A DNA stretch of 64,000 bases from Zygnema cylindricum. Lineage: Eukaryota; Streptophyta; Zygnematophyceae; Zygnematales; Zygnemataceae. Numbering within the stretch: position 1 is the first letter of the stretch; each line of letters begins with the position of its first letter. A model generated the notes under the pieces. The model saw only the letters and a program-made list of their open reading frames with translations. It was not told where the DNA came from and did not search any database. The position numbers and the translations under genes were made by a program. The DNA is taken from positions 280,191 to 344,190 of the forward strand of contig JBBHKE010000817.1 of assembly GCA_037447655.1 (NCBI GenBank). The letters are read 5' to 3'. This document shows, in pieces, positions 46,946 through 59,300 of the stretch.

Positions 46946-49900
46946 TTTGCTAAATTTTGCACACAAATACGAGCTATGGAATAATAATCAAAATTTCCTA
47001 AAATCTTACCAGGTCAAAAGAAAGAGGGGGATAGAGGATCAACTTCATCAAAATTATCTTTTATCTTACAAGGGTCGAAAGTAAGGTTGATAACAAAAAT
47101 TAGGTGAGTGAATTTTTTCCAACCAACCTCAACATATTGTTATAAATACGAATATTTTGTTCAGAGCTATTTGACCCCAATACACTGCATTTAAAAGTGG
47201 ACTAGAGTAATAAAGATAATATAGAAAGAATACAACTCCTTTAAAAAAAACCATTCTCATTAATGATTAACGTATAGGTTTCACGACAATCTTTTATCAA
47301 CCTCTTCAAACTCAATCTTGAGCTACTGTCCTAATTTTACAAAAGGGGGGCCCAAAAATCGTCGGAGAATTGTAAGAAAATGTAAAAAATACGTTCTTTC
47401 GCAGTCGTGCATCTCATTCTTGTTTCATAAAACTAGTTTGGCTAGAGAATGGAGAATAAAAACTATAATAAAATATACAATAAGCTTCTATAAAAAACAC
47501 ACAACGGGAAACCACCTGAGTACATAGAAACAAAAGGGAAAAAAATCGATACATCGCTCCGAGACCAACTAAATGTCATCGCCAATATATATCGGGTTGT
47601 TGGGGGGGGGAGGGGCGGTTGGTGGTGTGGGTTTTCGAGTCCATACTTTGTAAAACAAAAGTAAGGAATCAGCACGTTGTTATAGCCATAATTTTTTATT
47701 TTCAAATAGTAACTAGTTTATCGATTATCGGTAGGTGAAAAAAGAGTACATATCGATTATCGGTAAGAGAATACCGATGCACAACACTATTAATAACTAT
47801 GGGCAGTGCAATATAAATATACGAGAAGATAACAAGTTGGTGTACAAAGCGCCCGAGGGAAGGAGAGGAGTATACACATGCCGGCTAACAAAAATAAGCA
47901 GATAGGGTTCCACCAATGTTGTGATCCGTAATTTAAAGGCTTTCGCGTATAAACTTGCTAATTGGGTATAAACGGGTTTCAACGTTTTCCATATTCAGGT
48001 TTTGTTTTCTCATTTTTTCCTTAATATCTTCTATCTTAAGAGTCTAGTATGGACAGAAGAAAAGCTTATAAATCTAATAATAAGAAATTGGCATTTACAA
48101 ATAAAAAAAGAAAAGGTGAAAAGATAATTATGAAAATAATCAATAAAATTACGTTGTTTTTTCCTTATTTTCCTTATAATTCAAGCATGTTGCACTCGGG
48201 GCATCTACAGATTACTTACAAAATAAACTAAATAAAACTTTGGTTAACACAATTCAAATATGATTTCAACGTTCAAAACAAAAATTGTTGTGTAAAGTTT
48301 AAATGCCCGACATTTAGACTTAACATACATCATGAAGCTTTTAAAGGTGAATCTTTTTCTCTTATAAATATTGTTCTAATCGTGCTTACTTTTCAATATT
48401 TATTATCAAAGCCAATCAACGTCGATCGTAAAAAAATGACAACTATATTCAGCGATACGAGTGATAAAGGGGAAACATGTAAAGATGCGCATCAAAAAGG
48501 GTGCAAATAAACAAACCAATTAAAAATAAATATTTACTCCAAATCGAAGACAAGAATTGAGGATTGGATCCCTAAGAGAGACTCACGGATTGCGTGATAA
48601 ACCCAACACATTACATAACAATTTTGCTAACTGAGCAGTTTTCGTCATTACTTTATGTCAACGTGATTTTTCAATCAGTCACCTTTAATAGGTGTATTTC
48701 GAATATAGTTCTTGTACATTACACTCGAACCAAAGACAACGTGGATCTTTAAAATATAAAATAATTACGACATTCGTTATGTACGTTTTTTATTGTACCA
48801 AATAGGTCTTGCGTGTAAATTATCACTAAAATATGGTGAAATGTCATGGTTTGATATTGGTGTAACTCCTACTTGCGTTAGCGCATTACATGAACGAGAG
48901 TGTATAATTATTTACTTAGAGGAAGATGGGGAGAAAGAGAGGAAGTGATTTCTCACTCCATCTCGACGTCTCTGCCTATCTTTCCATGCCTCTTAACAAG
49001 AATAGCCCAAATTGTTACGGTTTTTGTTACAAGGAAAACAAGGCAAAAGAGTGCGACCTCTCTAGATAATTTTAGAAAAGGACCGCTTAATTTCTATAGG
49101 TTCGGTCCCGTGGTGTGACTACAAGGTATGAATAATGGAGAATCTGTTGCGCGAACGCCTCCAGCCCCCTATCCGAATGCCATGACTAAAAGGGCAGTAT
49201 CCACTTGCTCCTCTTAGAATGGACATGGTTTTGATAAGGGCTCACTATGATTTCTAATGTAGTAGACCTCCTTGAGGAATGAACTGTAACGGTGGAGCAA
49301 CTTTGAACGTCACCGTCAACAGTTGTATAAAAATAAAGAGGAGGGAATGCACACACAAGGCCTACAAAGCTCGAAGTGAAACGAAATAGGGGAACTTTTA
49401 AACTTTATGGGTGACCTCTTACTTTAAACTTTATGGGATTGGAACCTTGAGGACTCTCGCCGTGGTTGGCCTTCTTCCAACGAAGGCATTGGCACTTATT
49501 TTGTGAGCGAACACTTAATGTAGCTAAGGTAATAATTTATTGCAAATATTGTGATGGTATTTGTACAAGAAGGGTAAAACTGGAGAACATTAAAAGACTT
49601 CAAAAGCCACAAGAATGCAAGCTACGTCTAAAAGATTAAAACAAACAAAACAACACTAACAAAAACAAATATCCAAAACAAAAGGTCCAAAAATGACCAC
49701 GTATACAGTAACCCGCAATTATTACTTATCGAAATGCAAAATCTGGTACTCTAAAGACTCTTGATACTATCCACATTGTTTCTATGTAGTATTCCTAGTT
49801 TTGCCAACTAAGCCTTTTTCCGTTGCACACTTTTTGTCATAAGTACCAATTGTACAGATTTTGACTTTTTTACAAAAATGAGTTTTTTTTTATTTATTTT

Positions 49901-50003
49901 AAAATATTCGAAAAATTCGTTTACTTTTCGTGTACAGATAAAAGGTACGGAATACCTACCTCAATGTACAACAAAATTTAGGGAATTGTACGGAAAATGG
50001 AGT
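46946..50003. other. AT-rich intergenic region
   Basis: No gene was recognised. Short frames lack domains and overlap each other. A poly-G/GA patch lies at 47,602-47,621. Two copies of TATCGATTATCGGTA occur at about 47,719 and 47,752. Nothing else stands out. Confidence 0.5.
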
Positions 50004-51372
50004 CAGCGTGAATCGCTATCAAAGTTAAAAAATAATTAATGTAAAGAAACAATTATTGTTAATAGCTCTCCTTTGGGTTCAAACGTCTTACCCCAACAAA
50101 CTTTAACACTAATTGGTACATACAACACTAATTTAGATACACATCCCCATATTGTAGCCGCGATAATCAGTGTTCACATATTCGACGCTTGAACATGTGA
50201 GAACATGTACTTGCTATTTTCACTCGTCTTTATGACTGAGAACCAAATCTAAGTGCGCTTTTAAGTGGCGTTGCACTCACTTTCTAATGTCGACGCCTAT
50301 ACTATACGTCTAACACTTATCTAACACTTATACTATACGGCTGTAAACTTGTTGTGTACGGAATTAAGCTTATTTTGTATGGCAATAAAAAATATTGAGC
50401 TGGTTTAGTAGGGAATGAGAAATTTCGTATATTACACTTTTTAAAAATGGTTGAAATCAGAGTAATTAACGGTAATTAAATACTACCTATGTTAAACGTA
50501 AAAAAAAATAGAGTTATTAATTATTTTTTAGGTTTTAAGCTCAAAAGTTGGGGGCGTCTATTTAGAGTTATTAATGGTAAATCCCCATGTACTTGTAACT
50601 TAGCGAACTTACTTTTTATTTTAGTGCGGATCCGCCGGACCCGGTTTTCAAGTGTCTCTATGTGTAAGAACGTAATCGTAACTTACGTTTGTGACGATTG
50701 TGTACGTCGACAATACCTGTGACGGTTGTCAACTTCTACTATCTGTGTTGTCGCACGTTAGTTTTTGGAACTGCTTGTGACGTCGCATGTCTTACCGTGA
50801 CATTGTAGACGTACCGCCTTCCAGCCTGTGCAGTTTCACGGTTGAAGAAGATGCGCTTTGCCTTCGCGTCGCCTGTCCGCTCGACGTGAAATGGCATCGG
50901 AATTTCGAGACCCCTACAAAAAAAAATCCTTACTGAAAGAAAACGGACAAAATCAAACAAATTGTGTAATTCTCTTTGTCGTATTGAACCCAAACGGACA
51001 AAACATAGCGAATTCTGTATTTTTCTTTGTCCTTGGAAATCATAAGAAAATTTTCGAAAATTACGGCACGTGCGAATATATGTTCCTATTTGTTTATAGA
51101 AAATCCCTAGATTTAAAACACATCGCGCATGTGTTTTAAAGATAAGGTTGAAGATGACGTTTTTTGTTGTGGAAGTGGGTCGAAAAACACAAGACGACAA
51201 ATTTTAGTACATCCTAAGTTCGAGGATGACGCAAATTGTACTCTACAAATTTGCGATTCCTTCGTACGGTTGGAACTTAGGCAGTGCGGCGCTAAGTTTA
51301 CAGGAAAACGACAGAAAAAAACCCTTACTTATGCACATGGGGACATACCCTAACGCGAATAGCGATTCACGG
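50004..51372. mobile_element. Possible larger member of the MITE family (C)
   Basis: The left side at 50,004 (CAGCGTGAATCGCTAT) and the reverse complement of the right side, ending at 51,372 (CACCGTGAATCGCTAT), share GTGAATCGCTAT exactly. The right end is followed by TA, as in A and B; the left flank is not TA. A minus-strand frame at 50,739-51,200 (153 codons) has no recognised domain. At 1.37 kb it could be one element or two fragments. Confidence 0.35.
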
Positions 51373-51933
51373 TGTAGAGAGATAGAGATTAGAGAGATAT
51401 TTTTCGTTTCGATTAATGTAGTAGTACTTTTTGATTGAATGTTTTTCTATTTTGTCTTTTACTAATAGTCAAATTCGGTCAACGCATTTTATAAAAAGTG
51501 CATTTTTTACGTGCGCATATCTATTATTTTTTGGCGTTTCATGCGTGCGTTTAAAACGTTTGGTTCCTCTATGCTTTTTGCTGGCAGGACCTGACGGCGA
51601 TCGTTCAAAACCTCCCGTTTTGGGAAATCGCTTGTCGCATTACGCAACGTCTTGGAAGTTTTCCCGTAGTTTGAGACTGTATCAAGGTTGCGGTGTCGTT
51701 ATGCACGTAATCATTACTGACTACTACTTCTCACAGTTTAGTGCCTAGTCACGCTTTACTGCGGGAATACGGAACGGGATACCCTAAAAGCCCTTGCAAC
51801 ATGTAGCTTTTATCAAACTGCTGATGTTAAACGCTCGTTAAGAATCATGCAGCCACGCTTCTGGACAACCAATGAACAGCTTGGGACACAGAAATCGTAC
51901 GCAATCGGAGGATTGAATTGCCGGTGAATGCTT
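51373..51933. other. Distal upstream region of LHCB6
   Basis: No gene was recognised. A plus-strand frame of about 105 codons at 51,431-51,748 has no features. The stretch ends at the promoter-proximal duplication. Confidence 0.4.
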
Positions 51934-52193
51934 TATGTCCGAAAATTGTTTTAAGACACGAGTTGTGACACGTAGTACTACTTAGGTCGTCTGTTTTAGA
52001 AGCACCAATCACGTGGCTCTTCAGGTGCCTCGAGATCTCTGACTGATGCTCCTCGATTCTATGTCCGAAAAAGGTTTTAACTTTTAAGACATGGGTTCTG
52101 ACACGTCGTAACACTTAGATCGTTTGTTTTAGCATCACCAATCACGTGGCTTTTCTGGTGCCTCGTGATCTCTGACTGATACTCTGCGATTCT
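51934..52193 (+). promoter_or_regulatory. Duplicated CCAAT/G-box module upstream of LHCB6
   Basis: Two tandem copies (51,934-52,059 and 52,060-52,193) share TATGTCCGAAAA, TTTTAAGACA, TGACACGT, CACCAATCACGTGGCT and GATCTCTGACTGAT. Each holds CCAAT (52,005-52,009; 52,138-52,142) directly next to a G-box CACGTGGC (52,010-52,017; 52,143-52,150). They lie 1,058 and 925 bp before the start codon. G-boxes bind bZIP and PIF-type factors and are common in light-regulated genes. Function here is inferred. Confidence 0.65.
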
Positions 52194-52604
52194 CCTGATT
52201 TTCTACAGCAATCAAAATCGGCAAATCGTCCCCAAACTTTATTCTTTGCGATTTAATTTTTAGCATTATTACAAAGTTCCATTCTCTCCTTTTACATGGC
52301 TCCGTGTATTACGGCTCAACAAATTGCTGTATTAATCGCGATCTGTCATTGGTCGGCTGTGATTTCCTTGTCGATTTGGAAAAGCCACTGAGGCGCTAAG
52401 CCCGTTTGTGCCACAAATTCTTTCCAAAAACCCTGGAAGCCTGTGATTAATTCTTATTGGACAGTGCCCTATCTCAAATCAGTCTGTCGACGGCCCTCCG
52501 CCCAATTGGGAGATTCTATGGTATTTGGGTTTGGATAAACCGCAAATGCAACAAAACCGTACGTCAATTGAAATAAACTACGCGACGCGTACTTTCTTGT
52601 AGGC

Positions 52605-52987
52605 CACGTGCTATTTTTCACCGATTTGTGCAGTGCGAGACTCGTACGCTAATCATGCCGTATGTTTAATCTCATTCACCTAAATTTCATGATTCAACGG
52701 CACAGATGTTTACCGTGTTACATCATAAGCGCACATCCTTCCGATTCCGGATGTTTAATCAGTTAATCACGCACGTTTTTTCATTGTCAAAACAGCATAC
52801 CGTGCGCAATCGTCGCTCTGTTTTTCCGTGCGTCAAAAACTGCGCGACAATAATCTTCAACGAAGTCACGATTGTAGCTGCGTCATTTACCACGCGCCGC
52901 ACCGTTTCTCCTGCAGCTTTGCTTGCTCACGTAGTACATTTGTAAGTGAGCCGCTGCTGCAGGGATTATCAGTAAGACTCTGATAAG
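52605..52987 (+). promoter_or_regulatory. Proximal LHCB6 elements: G-box core and I-box
   Basis: CACGTG occurs at 52,605-52,610 and GATAAG, an I-box-type GATA element typical of light-harvesting gene promoters, at 52,982-52,987, 81 bp before the ATG. No convincing TATA box was found. The rest of 52,194-53,067 holds no gene. Confidence 0.45.
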
Positions 52988-53067
52988 TCTTGTAGGCAGA
53001 ATCCTGCAACTCCAATACTGTACTGCAGCTCCTGCCATTTTCAGATCCAGACTTACATTGTAAAGCC

Positions 53068-54514
53068 ATGGCAGCCACTACCATGGCTTTTGCCAAGCCT
53101 ACCTTCGCCCTCTCTCAGAGCGCCTTTTTCTCCGAGGCAAAGCAGGTCGGATCTGTTGCCAGGCCAAGCTTGGGAGTCAGCAATGGCGCCCGAGTGGTTG
53201 CCATGGCTACCAAGAAGATCACATCAGTGAAACCCTTACCTGCTGGAAAGGGACCCCAGACATGGCTTCCAGGAGTCAACTTTCCTGCTCTTACCTCCCC
53301 AGAGTGGCTCGATCGCAGGTTCGTAGCCAATTTTTGACTGAACTGGTTATTTTTTTAAATCACCAGTATTGATTATGTCGTTATGAGCGTAATATTTTTG
53401 TGCTCTTTTGAAATATTACGACGACAAGTTCTTGCACTGGAATTTTAACTCGAATCCATTGCAGTTTCTAGTTTGTTTCGGCTGGTGCGGTAAGTTAAGA
53501 ATGTGGTTGTGAACGTTTTTACCTTTTTACTTGCTGCTTGATCTTTTTGCTGAAGGAAAGTTGTCTGCCATGCGTACATTTTCCGTTAGCACTCTTTCCA
53601 GTCTGTTAGCCTAACTAGCCTCACTTCTCACCTAACATTTTACCCTCCTGGCTTTCAAAATAATGTATGTCTGGATCATAATATTTTCTACCTGTACACT
53701 AAACCTCAATGCATCTACTTGAAGTTTTGGCTCAATTTACTACTAGCTTCATTCGTATTATAGATGTGTAAGTCGTGCAGTCATCCTGAAATCCTGAGTT
53801 TTACTATGTTCACTGTAACCTCCAGGTTCTGCATTTCATGGAAGGCATTTTTCTAAGTAGGCTTTTTGTGTCTAGAGATCATTTATCCCAATGCTGCCAT
53901 CTCCTTTTCAACCTGTTTAATCTCTTTGTTAACATCCTTGTTACAACTTTTGCAGCTTGCCAGGTGACTTCGGTTTCGATCCCCTTGGTCTTGGAAAGGA
54001 CCCAGTGGCTCTTAAATGGTACCGTGAGGCAGAGCTCATCCACGGACGTCTTGCTATGTTGGCTGTCCTCGGTATCTTTATCGGACAGTCCTTCTCTGGA
54101 ATCCCCTGGTTCGAGGCTGGAGCTGCCCCTGGTGCAGTGTCTCCTTTCTCCTTCGGATCTCTCTTGGGAACTCAGCTTCTCCTGACTGGATGGGTGGAGA
54201 CCAAGCGTGGCGTTGACTTTTTCAACCCCGGAACACAGGCTTTGGAATGGGGTTTCCCATGGGCCGATGGTGGCAGCACTGCTGAGAACTTTGCCAACTC
54301 CACAGGACAGCAGGGATACCCTGGAGGCCGATTTTTTGACCCACTTAACTTGGCCGGAAAGGTTTCTGGAGGAGTGTACACTCCTGACTTTGACAAGCTG
54401 GCAACTTTGCAAGTGGCTGAGATTAAGCATGCTAGGTTGGCGATGCTCGCCATGCTTATCTTCTACTTTGAGGCTGGCAGTGGATACACACCACTAGGTG
54501 CCCTTGGATTGTAA
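53068..54514 (+). CDS. LHCB6: Chlorophyll a/b-binding protein CP24, minor PSII antenna, 2 exons, 269 aa
   Basis: Exons 53,068-53,318 and 53,956-54,514 are joined by a GT-AG intron (phase 2). CP24 sits in the thylakoid membrane between PSII cores and outer LHCII trimers, binding chlorophylls a and b, lutein and violaxanthin. Residues 1 to about 46 look like a plastid transit peptide. The mature part has [16 protein letters not shown], helix B ([16 protein letters not shown], ligands E110 and H113), WFEAG, helix C ([12 protein letters not shown]165) and helix A ([18 protein letters not shown]239 and H242). It ends at [10 protein letters not shown]. That short end, without the amphipathic helix D of other LHC proteins, is the hallmark of CP24, so this is not a truncation. 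It points to a streptophyte host. G-box modules lie upstream. Confidence 0.96.
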
Positions 54515-56310
54515 ATATACAGCAGGACTAGAGTTTAAGAAATTGAAATAGAGATTTGGAAAGCATCAGTGTTAGATCAGGCAGAACTTAAATTTTGGAA
54601 TAAGTTGATTGTTAGAATTGGCAATTGTGTGTTTTTTAATTTAAGGTTCATTTACCAAAAAGTTTGATTTGTGTAATTTTTATTTTTATTTTTCTGGAAG
54701 TCTAGCTTGTTTTTGGCGTGAGTTCTGTGGTAAATTCCCTGATTTTTGCATTGTCTGCAAATGCGTTTTTCCGATTTGTTTACTTCATCTCAAACCTTCA
54801 TCAGCTTGTAAACATGTTTACCATAGTCTCTGAACCCACGAGGTAGAAGCTTTCGTTCCATGTGTGGATCAGTATTTGTTTTAATATATGTACATATTCT
54901 GATGCCGTTTATTGAATGGACCGTATTTTGGAGGTAGGGTGAAGTAATACTGTGATGAAGATAGAACGATTGTACATCAGGTGCCCTATCAAAGTTAGCT
55001 GGTCACCTAATGGTAAGCAGGGATGAAGCGAAATGAAGGCCTCTTACCTGTTGCAATATCACAACCAACTTGATGAGCAGATGTACTTAATGGCTAACAT
55101 TAATGAGCTGATGAATGTAATTGAATGTAATTACGGTAATTTAACATCTAGAATGCTTCAAAGCATATAGTACAATTTTGTCCACAAGCTTCTTCCCTCA
55201 AATCCCTCAGTATCCTACCCCGCTTCCCAACTCCCTTCTACCAGCACGTCTGTAGACATCAGAGAGATTGTAATGACCATCATATACCATTACTGAACCA
55301 CTTCCTGTCCTTCGAAATTATTCCTGGTTTCTGCACAGAACTAGATTGCGGAATAAAGTGAGAGGAGGGGGGGAAGGTGATGTCAAAGATGATCCTTCAA
55401 GTGGCAGCAAAGATGGAAGGAGAGAAAGTAGGTAAACACATGGATAGGACATATCCCAACTTTATTAAAAAGCGCTATGATAAACTATCTAAGTCCATGG
55501 GAACAAAAAGGTGCAGCAAAGGATAGGGGGAAGGAAATGACAAATTGAATTCAAGCCTGATTCTAAGTTGGCAAGGGGTGAAGGAATTTTGTAATAGGAA
55601 TGAAAGGGTGAGGATGGGGTAGAAATCAAGCTCAAGATGATATTACAAGATTTGTTGGGCTGACTTGATGGTTTTGGGGTTTTAGTTGCCAGTTTTGGGC
55701 CTTTTATTTACACTTGTTCTTGTCCCAACTCTGATTTTCGCTTCCTGACGAATAGCAAAATTCATAATGATAACGGTGACAATTTGAATTGACAATGTCT
55801 CTGGAACAATTTGCACTCTTGATATTAAACATCAGTTTTTTTTATGCCCAAAATGGGTCGCAAAGGTATTCGAAAGCAACAAACAGCTAAGTGACCACGT
55901 GGGTCACTTAGTGAAAATAATATATGTCATAATGGAAGCAAAACATAAAGGAGATTTCAACAATAATGTGTGATACTCTAATAAGAGCGTGAAACTGTGA
56001 TGAACAAATGCACCGAAATCCTCAGAAATTTGCTTCACTAGAAAAATCTTCAGATATCCAAAATTGACATAACCTCCTGGTACAAAGAGGTGCTTAAAAT
56101 TCAATACTATTCGTAATTCATCTAAAAACCGTTATCTCTAATTATGACCAGACAAGCTTGGGAAATTGAACACTGACCTTTACATAATCCTAGCCGGGAG
56201 AAAAAGAGATGTAAATGAAACCTAAAACCTGAATGTGGGAGGGAAAAAAAAGAACAGAAGCCTTTAACTTCCAATTCTCAAAGACCTTTCCAAATTTCTT
56301 CTAAACGACG
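54515..56310. other. Intergenic region between convergent LHCB6 and CYP97C
   Basis: It contains the presumed 3' UTRs of both genes. No other gene was recognised; short frames on either strand lack domains. A near-perfect palindrome is at 55,887-55,911. Confidence 0.6.
55887..55911. repeat. Palindrome with CACGTG centre
   Basis: CTAAGTGACC and GGTCACTTAG form 10-bp perfect arms around ACGTG, so the centre reads CCACGTGG. It lies in the convergent intergenic region, 424 bp beyond the CYP97C stop. It could act as a bZIP site or as a transcript hairpin; there is no evidence for either. Confidence 0.5.
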
Positions 56311-59300
56311 CTATACCGAAGCTAAGGCAGGTTCGGAAACTCGTTGTGGCAATCGGTTTTTCACAGTCATAAATAAACCCTGTCGTGAGACAAAAAGGAC
56401 AAAAAAAGGAAAGTCAAAAGCAAAAAAAGCAATAGCTGTGAGTTATCTACGAGGAAACAATTAAGATTTTCATCGTAAGTCCAGAACGGAGCAAATAAAA
56501 AAATTGCCCAATCAGACGAACCTAAATAAAACAAAAAACATAAGTGTTTCCAGACTCACGTTTTTAGTGTGGATCGTTGCTCCTGTTGTCATTGCAATGT
56601 CCTGATTGGGTACGAGCTCGAATTCGAATCGTTGAATTAAAACCGCCAAAGCAACAATTGCCTCTAACATCGCAAACTGATCCCCAACACATTTTCGGGG
56701 CCCTCCGCTAAACGGAATATATCTGTTACATAGAACATCAGGTTAACGCCCGTTTTTTAAACGTACTTTTCGGATTTTCAAAGTTTTCCCTATGCACACA
56801 TAGAAAAACCACATAGTATCCTCATTTCTTTATGTAGTATCAAAGAGTTTTCAGAGGGATTTTTGGGCATTCTTGGAGTTTTTTTTTGGGTCAGGAGTGG
56901 TCTTAAAATTCATTTCATACTTTTCTTAAGGCTATTTAAAGACTTCAAAGACAGAAAATATCGGCAAAAAAAGGGAAATGTAAAGGACACCAACACAATT
57001 AAGAAAGAAAAAAAAGTACAATTGACAAATCTACATTAATCAAAGGTACACAAAAAAAAATGAACAAAATAAAGGGGTAAATTATACAACATACCTAAAA
57101 TCGGTGTTGATTTCGTTGGGCATGGGACCTTCCAATCCAAAACGCTCGGGCAAAAATTCTTCTGCCCGGTCCCAAACCTGCCCGAAAAAAAAGGGAGAAA
57201 AAGAGAAAAAAGAAGAGGATCACTTAACTCCAATTTCATTCAAATTCTTAACATCCCCGTCGTTGGCGAAGGAAATAGGGAAGGAGAGGGAGAGGAGAGG
57301 GGAGCGGGCAGGGGCGAGGGCGAGGGAGGGGGAGGGGGAGGGGGAGGGGGAGGGGGAGGGGGGAGGGGGAGGGGGAGGGGGAGGGGGAGGGGGAGGGGGA
57401 GGGGGGAGGGGGGAGGGGGAGGGGGAGGGGGAGGGGGGAGGGGGAGGGGGGGAGGCGGAGGGGGGAGGGGGAGGGGGAGGGGGAGGGGGAGGGGGGGGGA
57501 GGGGGAGGGGGAGGGGGAGGGGGGGGGGGAGGGGGAAGGGGGAGGGGGGAGGGGGGAGGGGGGGAGGGGGAGGGGGAGGGGGAGGGGGGAGGGGGAGGGG
57601 GAGGGGGAGGGGGAGGGGGAGGGGGGAGGGGGAGGGGGGGAGGGGGAGGGGGAGGCAGAGGGGGAGGGGGAGGGGGAGGGGGAGGGGGAGGGGGAGGGGG
57701 AGGGGGAGGGGGAGGGGGAGGGGGAGGGGGGGAGGGGGAGGGGGAGGGGGAGGGGGAGGGGGAGGGGGGGAGGGGGAGGGGGGAGGGGGAGGGGGAGGGG
57801 GAGGAGGAGCAGAGGGGGAGGGGGAGGGGGAGGCAGAGGGGGACGGGGAAGGAGAGGGAGAAGGAAAGGGAGAGGAAGAGGGAGCAGGAGCTGGAGAGAG
57901 AGAGGGTGAGGGAGAGGCAGAGGGAGAGAGGGGGGGGGGAGAGGAGAGGGAGGGGAGGAGGGGAGTGGGAGAAGGAGAGAGAGAGGGAGAGAGGGAGAGG
58001 GAGAGGTGGAGGAGAGAAGGAGAGGGATGAGACAGAGAGAGAGAGAATCACCTGAGGAGAGTGATGCACATTGTATACTGAAATCATGACATCTTGACCG
58101 GCTTCCAATTTGTAGCCACCTGGCAGCACGTCAGGCACCTGAGCTCGGCGAATCAGAACCTGACAGGTGGCAAACGAGAAATTGTCAGAAAACTAAAAAA
58201 CTTCCAATGGAGAAAAAAAGCAAAGTTTCGATTTAAAACAATGACAGTGTTAAGAAAATACCTAAGCGTTCCTAAGCGTTTTGAAACATATAACTCCACT
58301 AAAATCACTGAAAAATCTTTAAATGCGATAAGAAATCTAAAAAAAAAATCAAAAACACCCAAAAGTAACCCAGAAAAAAACCAAAAAAAAACACACAAAA
58401 ACCCAAGAAAAACCCAAAAAACCCTAAGAATCTCCTAAAGACCCTGACAGGTGTCACACCAAGTCGACAAAAAAGGCCCCAAATTTTGAAGCCATGGAGA
58501 CACTCTTTCAAAAACATAAATTTTTTAATAAAGTTTAACTAAGAAGAGGATATTACATATAAAAAATACACAAGAAAATGCCTTGGGCACTTCTTTAGGT
58601 CAAAATAGTGTAGAACAATTTGTCATTTACTGACTCATTTTACTTTGAATCACTTTCTTTATTTTAATTAATCTGGAAGTTACATTTATGCCTATTTTGA
58701 TAAATACACAATAACAAAAAGGACAGGATGAAACAAACAGAAAATTTCCCCCGAAAATGAAAATAGATGCAGAATTTGGTAAAATGAGAGAGAGGGGGGA
58801 GAGGCGAGTGGAAGGGGGGGAGAGGGGGAGGGGGGGAGAGGGGACGGGAGAGGGGGAGGGGGGAGGAGGGAGAGGAAAGACGGGGGGAGGGGAGAGGGGG
58901 GAGGGGGGAGGGGGGGGAGGGGGAGGAGGGAGGGGAGGAGGGAAGGCGAGAGAGAGAGGGGGGAAGGCGAGAAGGGAGGGAGGAGGGAAGGTGAGAGAGA
59001 GGGAGAGGGAGAGGGAGAGGGAGAGGGAGAGGGAGAGGGAGAGGGAGAGGGAGAGGGAGAGGGAGAGGGAGAGGGAGAGGGAGAGGGAGAGGGAGAGGGG
59101 GAGGGGGAGGGGGAGGGGGAGGGGGAGAGGGGGGGAGGGGGAGGGGAGGGGGAGGGGGGAGGGGGAGGGGGGAGGGGGAGGGGGAGGGGGAGGGGGAGGG
59201 GGAGGGGGAGGGGGGAGGGGGAGGGGGAGGGGGAGGGGGAGGGGGAGGGGGAGGGGGAGGGGGGAGGGGGGAGGGGGAGGGGGAGGGGGAGGGGGAGGGG

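Noticed and set aside
50739-51200. A 153-codon minus-strand frame as a transposase for element C
   Set aside because: No DDE/D-like spacing or helix-turn-helix motif can be seen, and composition is like the surrounding non-coding DNA.
53068-54514. Assigning the antenna gene to LHCA5 or calling it C-terminally truncated
   Set aside because: Early blocks resemble several LHC types, but [20 protein letters not shown] and the GALGL end together fit CP24, whose normal form lacks helix D.
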